A stretch of DNA of 64,000 bases from Chalara sp. BL73. Taxonomy: Eukaryota; Ascomycota; Leotiomycetes; Helotiales. The stretch is taken from NCBI GenBank assembly GCA_918026815.1, contig CAKJVC010000012.1:1240001-1304000 (forward strand). The letters are read 5' to 3'. The notes beneath the pieces are model-generated. The model saw nothing but the letters and a program-made list of their open reading frames with translations. It did no database searches and was not told where the DNA came from. This document shows positions 52,889-63,727 of this stretch, piece by piece. Positions within the stretch are counted from its first letter, which is position 1. The number at the start of each line of letters is the position of its first letter. A program made the translations under genes and the position numbers.

Positions 52889-53993
52889 ATGGCTTCAGAA
52901 AAGCTTGTTGCTGTACTCGGTGCAACAGGAAATCAAGGCGGCTCCGTGGTCGAGACATTCTTGCGGGAGCCGGGTTGGCGTGTTCGCGGCATCACACGCA
53001 ATACTGCCAGTGCCAAAGCGCAGGCATTGAAAGCCTGTGGCGTGGAAATCATCTACGCAGACTTGGACAAACCCGACACTCTCGAAGCAGCCTTCAAGGA
53101 CAGCAATGTCATATTCGCCGTCAGTGATTTCTGGGGCTTATACGGCAATCCTGCCAACAAGGATAAACTGGCGCCTGGACAACCTCTCAATGTATGGGCG
53201 GCGAATCATGAAACTCAGCAGTTGAAGGATGTCATCGACGCAGCTGCGAAAGTCTCCAGCCTGGAGCGCTTCGTGCTCTCCTCTCTTCCCAATGCTGCTA
53301 AGTGGTCCAAGGGAAAGTATACTCATGTATACCATTTCGATTCGAAAGCTCTTGCAGCAGAGTATGGAGAGCAAAATCATCCTGAACTGTGGTCGAAGAC
53401 CAGCATTTTCCAGCCTGGATATTTCCTCAGCAACTATGTAGGAAATCCAATGGTTCAACCTGTGAAGGTAAGTTCTTGCTAGCTTGCTATCGCACATGCG
53501 AAGCGGCTCACTCAACTTGACACAGAACCCAAACGGGATGATACAATTCATTGGAAGGGTGGACTTAGATGTCAAGCTGCCTTTCATTGCTCCCGAGGAA
53601 GATTCTGGGTCTTTCGTAAAGGCCCTTGTGTACGAATTAGCAGGGAAGAACCTCGTTGCATACAGGGAATGGATGACCATCCGGGAGCTGACAAAGGTTT
53701 TCGCTGAGGTGACCGGTCTGCAGGCAGAGCCGATCATGCTTTCCAAGGAGGAGTTCGGCAACAATCTACCACCTGAGCTGAAATTTGAGCTCGAAGACAA
53801 CTTTATGTATTGGAACGAGTATGGGTACGAGGGTAGAGACCCCACATGTATTCACCCAAGAGATGTAAGTGTGACATCGACGTGATTTTGATTCGGCGAC
53901 TAATGCCTTTGTCAGCTGGAATCCCCTCCTCAACTTGAGACGGTCAGAGACTACCTGAAGAAGCAAGATTGGTCGAAGACCCTGAGGCTATGA
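52889..53993 (+). CDS. NmrA-like NAD(P)-binding protein 3
   Basis: Three exons: 52889-53467, 53526-53864 and 53916-53993, giving 331 residues. The binding motif is LVAVLGATGNQGGSVVETF, followed by VRGITRNTASAKAQAL, VIFAVSDFWGLY, ERFVLSSLPNAAKWSKG and IFQPGYFLSNYVGNPM, all usual for NmrA/HSCARG-type proteins. The C-terminal part contains WMTIRELTKVFAEVTGLQAE. It is only distantly related to the other two NmrA-like proteins in the window. Family knowledge: such proteins sense the NADP/NADPH balance and may bind transcription factors. It stands divergent to the C2H2/Zn2Cys6 factor, which makes a regulator pair plausible but unproven. Confidence 0.9.
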
Positions 53994-54854
53994 TGCACCA
54001 GTCGATAATACAAGAGTTATGTAGTTTGTGATCAGGACCGGCTGTGTTCTTTACGTCAACAAGCCAAGTTCGAAAATCAGATTTTCTATACTACGTGTTC
54101 CATAATTCTTTTCAGAAAAGATCGCATTATATCAGAATGTTGCCTGAATAATCGCCAAAAGGTTGGTTCTTTTCCAGGGCTAAAACTCAAAATTAAGCTA
54201 GATTCAACGTCAGCAAGTACGTAGTGTTTGGCAATGCTTTCAAAAGAGCGTTGGGTATCTGTTGCATATTGTGGCATAAGATTATCAACTCGTAAAACCC
54301 TGTCATTAACGCACTGATCAGCCTGGAAGCGCTGATGAGCTCGACACTACGTTTAATGGTGATGTTTAGTAAGCGAATGTTGATCTTAAAATGTGCTTGA
54401 ACTTCTGGACCAGGGGAGTCGGTGATGATGATTTTGGGCTACACTTGCTGGGATGAGGATGCTTGCTTCCAGCAGACCCACCTGCTTATGCCGTTCAGTG
54501 GTGCTCAGAGGCGGGATCTGTTAGTGTCTGAGAATTGTGGAATTGCGGTTTCGGGGGGAATGTGGGGTTCTGAAAGTTCGTAAGCCGCCGGGTGGCTGTG
54601 GGAGGAAACCCAAATACTGTCATCAAGGCAGTTGACTAATCCCAATAGCTTCGGCCATGACTTTCAAGGACATATAATTTCTTGTTCTCTCTCACTTCCG
54701 ATGCAACAATCTCAAAGTTATTTCACTCGAGAATTGCAGTATTCTAAACTTTACTTCATCTACATTATACTCCAAACCAGCAATCCTTCCACCGAACTCT
54801 CCAGATCTCGTGTGTCGAAGCCCAAAATTAAACTGCCCACGTCTGAAAATTACC
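53994..54854. other. intergenic, nothing recognised
   Basis: About 0.86 kb. It holds the 3' region of the NmrA-like gene and the promoter of the DUF4267 gene. No gene, RNA or repeat was recognised. Confidence 0.45.
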
Positions 54855-55259
54855 ATGGCCTTCCCCAACCGCCTCCTCAATCAATCCACATGGCGCCTCG
54901 CTGGTCTGGGCCTCACCACAACCATATTCGCCCTGGGGGCTTTGGGCTTAATCGCACCGTCAGCTGCTGCAGACTCTCTCGGTGTCAGGCCCACCACGCC
55001 AGAAGGCGACGCCATAACCGAGAGAGCAATGGTCTTCCTTGGTGTACGCGACGTGGCGGTTGCAGCAACACTCTTTTGGTTCTCTCGCCAGGGGAAGATG
55101 CAGGAGATGGGAGTGTTGACGACGGCGTGGACACTGGTATGTGTGACGGATACTTGGGTGGCTACCAAGGGGCTTAGAGGCTGGGACAAGGGAATCTGGA
55201 CATTGTGTGGAGGAGCGGTAGTGGTCTTGTTCGTAGGTTTGGGCTTGTTGCAATCCTGA
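54855..55259 (+). CDS. DUF4267-type small integral membrane protein
   Basis: A single exon of 134 residues from ATG 54855. Four hydrophobic segments can be seen: LAGLGLTTTIFALGALGLIA near the N-terminus, then GVRDVAVAATLFWFS, MGVLTTAWTLVCVTDTWVA and GGAVVVLFVGLGLLQ at the C-terminus. The motif FLGVRDVAVA and the overall plan fit the DUF4267 family of fungal and bacterial membrane proteins, whose function is unknown. The ATG is preceded by TACC and is the first good start in frame. It is the last gene of the accessory set and may or may not be co-regulated. Confidence 0.75.
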   Translation: MAFPNRLLNQSTWRLAGLGLTTTIFALGALGLIAPSAAADSLGVRPTTPEGDAITERAMVFLGVRDVAVAATLFWFSRQGKMQEMGVLTTAWTLVCVTDTWVATKGLRGWDKGIWTLCGGAVVVLFVGLGLLQS

Positions 55260-57934
55260 GGACTTGGTATTGGTGTTTGGTGGAATTGGAAACCCGAAGG
55301 CATGCCAGTGTAATTTAGTATGGTGACTACTTTGTACAAGACTAAAACCAGCTTGTGGCACGAAACGATTTATTCGATCTTTTATGTATTTTCCAACTTC
55401 GCACTTGTACACATCTACTTATTCCCGTGCTTGGCCGTCTTCCTTCAGCTATTTCCTAATGATCCACCTTGATGAGTTTTGTCGGAATGTCAACGCCATC
55501 TAGTGAACTGAATGGTATATGCTGTTGAACAGGCTAGGTCTAAGGACCATACCTAGCTATTGTGGAAGTTGTAGGTACGCTTGCGCAAGATAAATACGTA
55601 CTTTTGCCTTCGATAATGAATCTACTGACGTATGCGTTAGGTCGTATGTGATACTCACACGTGAGTATCACACCTCTATAAGTAAGGAGATTCCCTCCTG
55701 TAGTTTAGGTTCTACAACCTTCAGCAACTGACTCGTTTACCCCATACTCTCTGAGGGCTCCGTGACTTTCTTCATCTATTTCAATAAAATCCACCGCGTT
55801 ACGTCATGACTTACGTTAACCGTCCCTAACCGACCTTGACTGTTACAGTCACAGCGCATTTTGCTATGGGCACCAAGCTTGTAACTATTGCTTTTTTGGG
55901 GGCGAATAGACGACTTTGAGCAGTCGGTAACCCCGGTGGCGATGATGATTCCTTGAAAGGAGGCGCGGCATAGTAGATTTGAGATCTTGAAATAGCTTCA
56001 TTTAAGGTCAATATCACAGTATACCATAGTATAGTATGATATAATATAAGATTGCAGATTTTGCCATGATACGTATAACTATTTGAAATCTCATATTGCG
56101 TGGTGTATAGTATTCGAATTTAGGGCTCAATATATCGCGATATCACTAGTGCTTTCACTGACTCAAGTCACATGCGCGAATACTCGAGCGCATGTCAGGA
56201 ATCTCTGTGTACGGTACGAAACCATGCTTATAATGACAGATAACTCAAAGCTTAAAGGGTCGACCGGGAGGCCTTTCTGGGTTGTACGTGCACTCCCAAA
56301 GTGTCTTGCTCGTCCCATGCTGCTAGTGATCCGGTACAGGGAGTTGGCGCCAATCAACGCGGCGGTCCCTGCACCATGTCAGGAAAGAGCTGTGGGGGTT
56401 TACGGGCCAACAGGTCACACGTGGCAGCGGGTCGATATACCTGTAACGCCCGTCCCTGCGTGCCTAGAATGTCAGGAATCGGCTTACGCAAGTAGGCCAA
56501 GGAACTAGAAATATATTCCCCTCATTTACGGCTCATCGCTGTAGATAACATCATCATCACAATCGAGAGCCTCTACAAGCCCGTATTCTATCACCATGAT
56601 ACCTTCGCAGATCCTCTAATTGATTCCCTGCACAATAGACCCTATTTCTGACAGAGAAACAGTTGGATCCCAGATCACGTGTGACTACCTAATAGGCAGT
56701 CGTAGGCAACCATGGCTATTGTCACGTATATAAGAACATCTAGTCACCCTAAGTGTTACAATCTAAGCCTGCTACCACATACAATTCAACTGTTTCTCGC
56801 CACGCAGGGATGGACGTTACTATCGTTTACTAGCGTCCTTATTCAAAAAGCAGGGTATGTCGACCCGTAGCCCCGGGAAGCCTTCTAGGTCATGCGTGGA
56901 TGCCTAAAGTTAAAGCCTGAAATTGAAAATGCAAAGCCTCGATTTCTAGGTCAAATATATACCCCAAGTGTCGCAGCCCACTTGCCCGAAATTACTCATA
57001 GTTGTCCAGTCAAGGACTAGGACGATGAAGACTTCAAGCTCGAATTGGGATTTATATCAAAATCATGAGGGAGGAAGAAGCCGTTGGTCGTAACGCAGCA
57101 ATTCATGAACAGTTTGGTACCTTTTAGCATCTGGCCGGCCTTGACTCGGCTGTCAAATGCTTGCCGCCAATAGCAGATCATGTCCTCGCATGTGATAATT
57201 CTCCATCACACAGGAGCCAACGAATTTGTGGGCCAACACGAGTACCCAAAAAAAGACACTACCAAATGTTGAATACCAGCAATAATATTATCACCAGCTC
57301 AGAGTGCTGGCGTCTGCTGGTTGTATGATATTCGTGGTGTTCAGCCTGTAGGAAGAGGTGTGTGGCACCTCCGGAGCTGCTAAACTGCAAGCCATCGGTA
57401 GACCGATGCTGCTTGCGCACCCGTACACTGAACCCCACCGTGCCAAAAGAGCCATCCTATACATCTCATAAACAAGGATTCCATGCCGTGTACGAGCTCT
57501 GCTGGTGTGAAGGGGCAGGAATGTGGCATTCCTTCCTCCGCGGCGTCACTGGGAACGCTGCTATCCAGTCAATCGTATGCTGTCAATTCTCTATCTGTAG
57601 ACTCCGATCCCTGACGGAGCTCAAACCTTGCTAGTGCTCAGAAAACCCTAATCCTCAGGGTTAAAGGCGGAGCCCATCCAGTTCTCTAGAATCACTAGCA
57701 TCAATTCCATATATGTTCTTGAGCCCATCGTTGCCGTTGCTTGTTGTGTGCCCTGCCTAGCACAACGACCCTCACAGGCGACAACCCAAACATCGCATCG
57801 TGAGTGGCCCGTAGTTTCTCCATTGCTAATAGTAAGTAATTCCCTTCAGTATCGGAATCTCGGCTGACTCTTAACATAGTCGAAGCGGCAAGACTGTCCG
57901 ATAACTCAGACTCTTTCCAGCAAAAATAAAAATC
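55260..57934. other. gene-poor region with LTR-like sequences
   Basis: About 2.7 kb with no supported gene. The part at 55647-55848 has LTR-like features and is listed separately. A second promoter-like stretch near 56690-56770 (ACGTATATAAGAAC, then TGTTACAATC) could belong to another old LTR. Short frames such as 57362-57634 have no recognisable content. Confidence 0.4.
55647..55848 (+). mobile_element. possible solo LTR beginning with a 26-bp palindrome
   Basis: The segment starts with TGTGATACTCAC, two centre bases, and GTGAGTATCACA, a perfect palindrome. It continues with CTCTATAAGTAAGG (TATA-like) and TTCAATAAAATC (polyadenylation-like), and ends near CTGTTACA. TG...CA ends, a TATA box and a poly(A) signal in this order and spacing fit a copia-type LTR. 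No clear target duplication and no second copy were found in the window, so this is tentative. Confidence 0.4.
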
Positions 57935-58504
57935 ATGCAATTCCCAACTTTCATCTCTGTGTATGCGTTTCTCAGTTTCATCACGTTCCAAACTGGATCG
58001 TGCCAAACCTGGAGTTCTCCCGAGGATATCATAAATTCCTTTCCAACCTGCTCCAAAGCCTGTGTGAGAGCTCTTTTTGCTCCTGCATGGAATAAATGCC
58101 CAGCAGGGTCATCTCAATCACGATTCTCGTGCTTTTGCAATAGCCAAAGCTTCGGTAGTACGGACGTTGCTTATAACTGCATAACCCTATCATGTAGTAT
58201 AGGTGAAGTGGATCTGACGGCGAATCAACTGCAAATGTTTTTGAGCTTTTGCAAACAGAACTTCCCCAACGTAACAGCAACCGACTGTAAGTGTTGCTTC
58301 GTTTCTTCCTGACAGGCCGGGCAGGAGCAGGTTGCTTATGTGTTGTCTGCAGCCATCATACACAGCACATCTACCGGAACCGCCGGCTCAACAGCGATTG
58401 AGACTTCTGTCACTCTCTCTAGTAAAGCAATTCGTAGTTGGGAATCGAGTATTATCCTTGCTTCTTGCATCATGGCGATAATTATGGTGTTTACAATGAT
58501 GTGA
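57935..58504 (+). CDS. CFEM-domain secreted, GPI-anchored-type protein
   Basis: Two exons, 57935-58286 and 58353-58504, giving 167 residues. A signal peptide (MQFPTFISVYAFLSFITF) ends near residue 23. The CFEM-like region has eight cysteines in the usual order: CSKAC, NKC, SCFC, NCITLSC and FLSFCKQ. A short Ser/Thr-rich part and a C-terminal hydrophobic tail (IILASCIMAIIMVFTMM) suggest a GPI signal or one membrane segment. The intron (58287-58352) uses GTAAGT and TCTGCAG and is needed to reach the hydrophobic tail. Family knowledge: CFEM proteins take part in haem uptake, surface adhesion or host interaction. It stands alone among repeat relics. Confidence 0.8.
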
Positions 58505-58653
58505 TGTCCAAATCAATAATGTTGATGATTTTGACTCAGAAGAGGATAGATGCAATTTCCGCAATTCTCTGAACTCTATCAGAATGTTGTCGGGAGACAG
58601 CGGGAGAGCGATCGAAGGGTCTTGGCTTAGGAGGCAGCGTTGGAAGAGAAGAT

Positions 58654-59287
58654 CTAGCAGGCTTTATAGATTGATGTAATGGTGAGAAGTTGTCTTTCAT
58701 TAATTAGAATTTGGGAGTAGTTTGAGGAGAATTTGCGGAATCTGCCATGAAGTTTGTTCGAACTCTGACTGGGATTTCTTGGAATTTGGAGGGAATTTAA
58801 TAGAACTCGGTTCTGAAAACGGATATATACACTATTCACAAATATGAAAGCAGCAATTTGTGCTCTAGCAGCCTTGCGCGATTCCCCTTCCAGTTGCAGT
58901 AGAAGTTCGTCGTCTTGGGACGAAAATCGCGAATTCCTGACGGGTCTGCTCTTAGCCCGTTCTTGCACGGGTAACCGTTCTAAGTTTTTCCTGTCCCTGC
59001 TACTAGAGATGCTCCTGGGAAGGCCTTTTCTCTGAGATGTTCCACTGGGTTCTAGTCAGGGTTCTTGAGAAAATGTGAGACGTATACGACTTTTGATTCA
59101 ATAGTCTTCAGTGTCAAGTATCTATAGATGGGAATCTCTTCGCTCTCTTGCATACTGCTAGGCGAGGTGGCTGCAGTCGCTTGATATGAGACGTTGAGAG
59201 AATGAGTGGAAGGTGTTTCCACCTTGTTGCGTTCAGTGTCCTTCGCCCGCCTGACCCGTTTCCGAGAGTGTGGTGATGTCGTCAAGA
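58654..59287 (-). pseudogene. SANT/Myb-like DNA-binding protein relic
   Basis: On the minus strand, an N-terminal part (RKRVRRAKDTERNKVETPST, then EEIPIYRYLTL) runs to a stop near 59052. An overlapping shifted frame continues with RKNLERLPVQERAKSRPVRN and SRFSSQDDELLLQLEGE. The last block looks like the start of a Myb/SANT-type helix found in multi-copy fungal proteins, after which the match fades. At least two frame breaks occur. No start codon is convincing. It is probably a dead copy of a repeated gene family; identification rests on pattern memory only. Confidence 0.45.
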
Positions 59288-59739
59288 AGTATGGTTTTGA
59301 GTATCTTGACTGCCCCCTATGTTTTACTTAGCTCCCATTTATTATGGTTTTATAGCTACATGCACTTACAAACATATGATAAAGCCTCGTAGTCTGGTAG
59401 GTCACCTTTTTGGACGCTGAAGGTCGAGCAGAACAACTGAGTCATGATTATCGCTCGGAAACAACGATGATGGTGTCTAAGCTCGCACGTGCACCTCGAA
59501 AGGTTGATGAGGTTATTCATTTGGAGGGAAGAAGTTGTGGTGATGATGATGAAGTTTATTCGCCTGGTTGTAAACCTAAAAGGCCGGTCTATATTACATA
59601 ATCCACTTCGCTCAGTGTTTCCATAACCTCCTGAAGCCTATACAGAAATGCCTTTTCTAGTAATTTCCACTTTCAATAACTGCCTTAATCAAACGGAGTC
59701 TCGCGTGTAGTTAGTAGCAAGTAAGCTTAAAGATTATTC

Positions 59740-61190
59740 CTCCAAGTGTTTAATGTCCTATCGTGGATCACTCCTGAGAACCCAGTCATCCCATCCATTA
59801 CCATTGGTCGGACCGCCTTTCTTGACCTCAGGAAGCCGGCAGGCACACATCAAGTGATCGCTACGCTCAATACCATGTCGAGACAAGCCAAAACCGTCGT
59901 CCGACTTCGCGTCCACGACCTGCGCCATGGAGCAGCGAGAGGCCTTGCCCATCTGGACCAAAGCAAGCTCCGTGGGAATGCAAGTATGCGAGTAGCTGGT
60001 GCTCTGGGTCACAGGATGTCGACCATGATGCACGATGTGACAGAGATGTACGTGGGTGGCAGTGATGTCTTTATCTGGAATTTGAAGGCCGAATCGCAGT
60101 AGGTAGACTCCCGTGCATCGAGGATGGGAAACACTGCATTCGTCCCAAGGTCAATCTTACAAGATGAGCTCCAGAGTTACCCATTAAAAAGCTCAAATCT
60201 TCAAAACGCAAGACTTCATATCCGCCGGGCACAGGAGGAAGAGTGGCGAGCCCTCCTCCAAGATGAACCAGCCCATGACCGTGGAAAATCACAAGAACGC
60301 TATGCTTCTACTCGAGACCGTTATGACCAGCATCGACGCCATCGATTCGGATCTGGGCTCAAATGAAATTGCAGACGTCGATCTTCTTGAGATCTTGGAT
60401 GACCACCTTCAGCGTTTGATGCGGACAATCCCATTTATTCCTCTCCCGAAGGATTCACCGACTATTTCTCCCGTATCAACATCGTGAGAAACTAGAAAGC
60501 GGGGCTTCTCAGTGAAGATAAGTTTCAGGAACGGGTAGATAAGTGGGCGCCGAGAGGTAATAGCTGTAATACACTCGCACGCTTCATCTGTCACTGCAGC
60601 AATCGGATCTAGAGCTGTGATTACACAAACAGTGAACGTAAGGCAGTTAAAGAACACTACCGCAAGTGCAAAATCTCCCAGTCCAACCTAGTCAAACCAG
60701 CAAATATACTGTGTAGAAAGCCCAATTGTAAGAAGGGCTTCAGGACAGTGGCCGCCCGGAAAAGCCATGAACGCGAACACAATTTTGAACAGAGACAATG
60801 TGGTGATTGTGATGACGGAAAATGGCACGCGACGCCACGCCAGTGGAACCGTCATAAAAGCACTTACCATAGTACCGAATGGGACCCTGCGACGATTTGT
60901 AGTGTCGAGAGTAGTGCTCGTGGAGATGTCCTTTTTGAGACCCGGACCAGCTACCGGATGCACCTTCCGGATACCCATAAGCTGAACGGTCAGGATGTCG
61001 CCCGATAATACGTCCCGGTTTCGGCCGCCCGGGCTTTCACTTGGGGCAAGCGGAAATGTCCGTTTGACGATTGCTCTCGTAAGACGACGAGGAAGCAGCA
61101 CATGGCGGCGCACCTAGAGAAGAATTCAAAAAATGGGGGCCACGGCTTTTCTGACGAGGAGGTCGCCTGGAAGATGAGGGAGGTTATGGA
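59740..61190 (+). mobile_element. remnant of a tyrosine-recombinase / C2H2 zinc-finger (Crypton-like) element
   Basis: The frame at 59746-60102 carries the C-terminal catalytic signature of tyrosine recombinases: HDLR (HxxR) in LRVHDLRHGAARGLAHL, GH in AGALGHRMSTM and the tyrosine in VTEMYVGG. The first arginine and lysine regions are missing. Downstream in other frames are EEEWRALLQDEPAHDRGKS and, at 60748-61008, finger-like blocks (ARKSHEREHNFEQRQCGDCD, then RQWNRHKSTYH and TSYRMHLPDTH). This order resembles fungal recombinase proteins with C2H2 fingers. Several stops and frameshifts show that it is dead. Whether it comes from a Crypton or another recombinase group cannot be settled here. 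Confidence 0.55.
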
Positions 61191-62603
61191 AGGATAGGGG
61201 GAGGGAAATTGACATTAACGATTCTGTTGATTGCTACACCAATATTATTGTTCAGGGAAGCTGTGGTCTTAGCGGGTGCTTAATGGTTATATTTTGGGAA
61301 TATGCTACTCCTAGTGCTTCAGAAGGGTTATTGATTTGCACTATCATGTCTCCGATTAGCTAGCCCACACTCCCAAAATAGCTCTAGTCACTATGAGATA
61401 GAATATTAAGTATTATTAAGAGAAGAGAGGGTTGAAAAGTACTTTGGAGCTAGGCATAGGCAATTGGCACCCCCTATCGTGCATCGGCGCCGCCTGTCCC
61501 CCCGTCTACCTCTTCATGCTCCCTAGCAAAGACCCCGCCCGGGAGTCTCTTTGATAGACCGCGCTCGTAGATGGACTATGTTGAAAGTGTTCTTGCCAAG
61601 GGGAAGCGGATCTGAAACTAGTCCAATTCCCTAGAACGGAAGGTGCCATCGTGGTCCTGGATGGCATACGAGAGAGGGATCAGTTATATTACTGTTTCAC
61701 CCCGCATGGTGTAGAATAGAGTGGCGCTGTTAAAATAGGACGGTGGCCAACCTGTACTAGAAACTCTAGTGAGAAAGTTCAAACTGCAGAATGCTGGATC
61801 CACTAGTCTAGGATGCGTACAAGGAGAGCTTATGTATTTGGGAAATTCTTGGATAGCCAATTTAAGGCTGTGTTTTTGCCACTAACCTCTGTACTCATGT
61901 TCATGGGAACTGCAGACAATACATCTTTCTTTGCTTGCAAATCTACCAATTGGCAAGAAACGTTCGCGTGTGGGCCAACGTTGGGCGCCTCGTCCAAGGG
62001 TCGTAAGTTGCGCTTCGGTATCTGCAAGACGAAACTTGATCTTATTTCGAACTTTGGGAAGCTGTCGTGCCACGTGTTGATCAAGTACTTCCTGCAGGAA
62101 TCCCCTTAAGTTTATTTACTTCCATATGGGTTGGATTAAGCCATGCTCTTTCCAAGCGGCAGAACAAAAAAAATACTGTTTACTGGCCCCCGTTGTCGGA
62201 AAGGGTGATAACTTATCCGCTCTTGGATGGCTTGAAATATTTGAGGAAGAGAAACCCAAGCATCAGTTGACCGTATCCTCGTTCCTAGCGGAGGCGAGCA
62301 CGCAGATCTTGGTATCTTTGTTGATACCAACACTCAATGTGCGGCAATTTAAGGCTCAAGACGTTGGCTATCAGAATAGGATGGCTTAATACAGGGTCGA
62401 ATAATTCACGTCCTAGAGTTTGATTGTCCGTTAATTGTGGTCTTTTGGCATTTCGGAGCGGGCTCACAGTCGAGCGGAACCGAATTGTGGACCGTATTCA
62501 GGGTTGATATGTGCTCCGGTTCGAGCGCCATTACCTTACAACCCGCTGGTACATTGTCTCAGCCTCGGCCAGCTTGCCTTGGTCAGCATAGAGGTTGCCC
62601 AAG
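61191..62603. other. intergenic, nothing recognised
   Basis: About 1.4 kb without a supported gene. Short frames on both strands (61813-62109, 62126-62389) have no recognisable domain. Confidence 0.4.
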
Positions 62604-63150
62604 TTATTGACTATGTGTTCGAGCCATTTCGCCTCCACCAATCCAATGGATGTCCGATCCGGCATCTAGGGCTAGGCATATTTGCTCGTCAGCATCTGGA
62701 TTCATAATGGCCATAGCGATGGCTGTGTTCCAGTTCGCACTGATTGCTCGTGGCGTTGGGCCATTGATATCTGCTCCAGCTTCTTGGACAGCTTTGGATA
62801 TCTTCATCAAGTTGTCGGAACTTCCATATTCCGTGCTGTTGCTGTAAATCGAAAGTTGCAGCAAAGTCATGTCTTTGCGAATACCTCTATATCCGCGCCC
62901 ATCCAGTAGGAATTCGACCATTTCAGACCTCCACTCTCACTGCTTCTCCAAGAGTTGTATGAGAAGTCTCGCGAGCCGGGTCATTGACTAACACTCCAGC
63001 ATCGACTAAATATTTAACCATTTGCATGTTTCGCAACTCATGATTACTTGAAGTGGTTGTGTGCTCTTCACCACCGCACTTCGTATAAATAACAGAGTTC
63101 AGATCAATGCCTTGACCCACTAGAAACTTCAAGTTCTCAGGTCTTGTCAA
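62604..63150 (-). pseudogene. ankyrin-repeat protein fragment, frameshifted
   Basis: On the minus strand, ENLKFLVGQGIDLNSV and MQMVKYLVDAGVLVNDP are ankyrin-repeat-like. The frame stops at 62923, and the next frame continues at once with MVEFLLDGRGYRGIRKD, then AVQEAGADINGP and CLALDAGSDIH. Joining them needs one base. No ATG start with an intact N-terminus is seen, and frame changes also occur upstream near 63150. It may be a decayed part of the same gene as the right-edge ankyrin fragment or a separate copy. Confidence 0.6.
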
Positions 63151-63727
63151 AAGGTTTTATAGCATGCCTCATTAGCTCGAGGCTCTTTGTGAAGACACTG
63201 CAAAATCATTTGCAAGGGATGTGGGTTTGGGAGTTCAGGATCCCCGCAGATCTATCAATTCTCTCTCGGACCCGAATTTGATCAGCGATGTGGAGCCTTT
63301 CCGGAGAGCGAACAGATCAAACGGCCAAACGACCTCACAATTCGTGAGACTATCGTAGTGCTACAAGAGCCTCCTCTATCAATTGATTTATTACTCCAGC
63401 TAAACACAAATGAAGAAGCTACAGAGGACGGATGACGACAGCAAGTGACATGCAACCACTACTTGTCCTGGGACAAACGGCCCGGGACAGATTCCAGTCG
63501 AGGACTGCTCAGCCAGCACGCTCAGCACACCAGACTTCCCCAGCTCGTCTAGGGAAAAAGCAGGCTTGAATTAAATAAGTGACCCTGTCGACTTTAGATT
63601 TCGGGTATAAATACAGCATAAATCACTGTTACTTAGCAATCAATCAACTCATCTTTTCATTACACGAACCTATAGTTCAACAGACCATCTCCACATATAA
63701 AATGCTAGTATCCTAAAACATATCCAA
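63151..63727. other. intergenic between ankyrin fragments
   Basis: About 0.58 kb. The part near 63150-63200 may be decayed ankyrin coding sequence in another frame. TATAAATAC near 63605 is promoter-like for the minus-side fragment only if transcription runs on the plus strand, which has no gene here. Confidence 0.35.

Noticed and set aside
40042..55259. A classical secondary-metabolite cluster
   Set aside because: No polyketide synthase, peptide synthetase, terpene synthase or prenyltransferase is present in the region.
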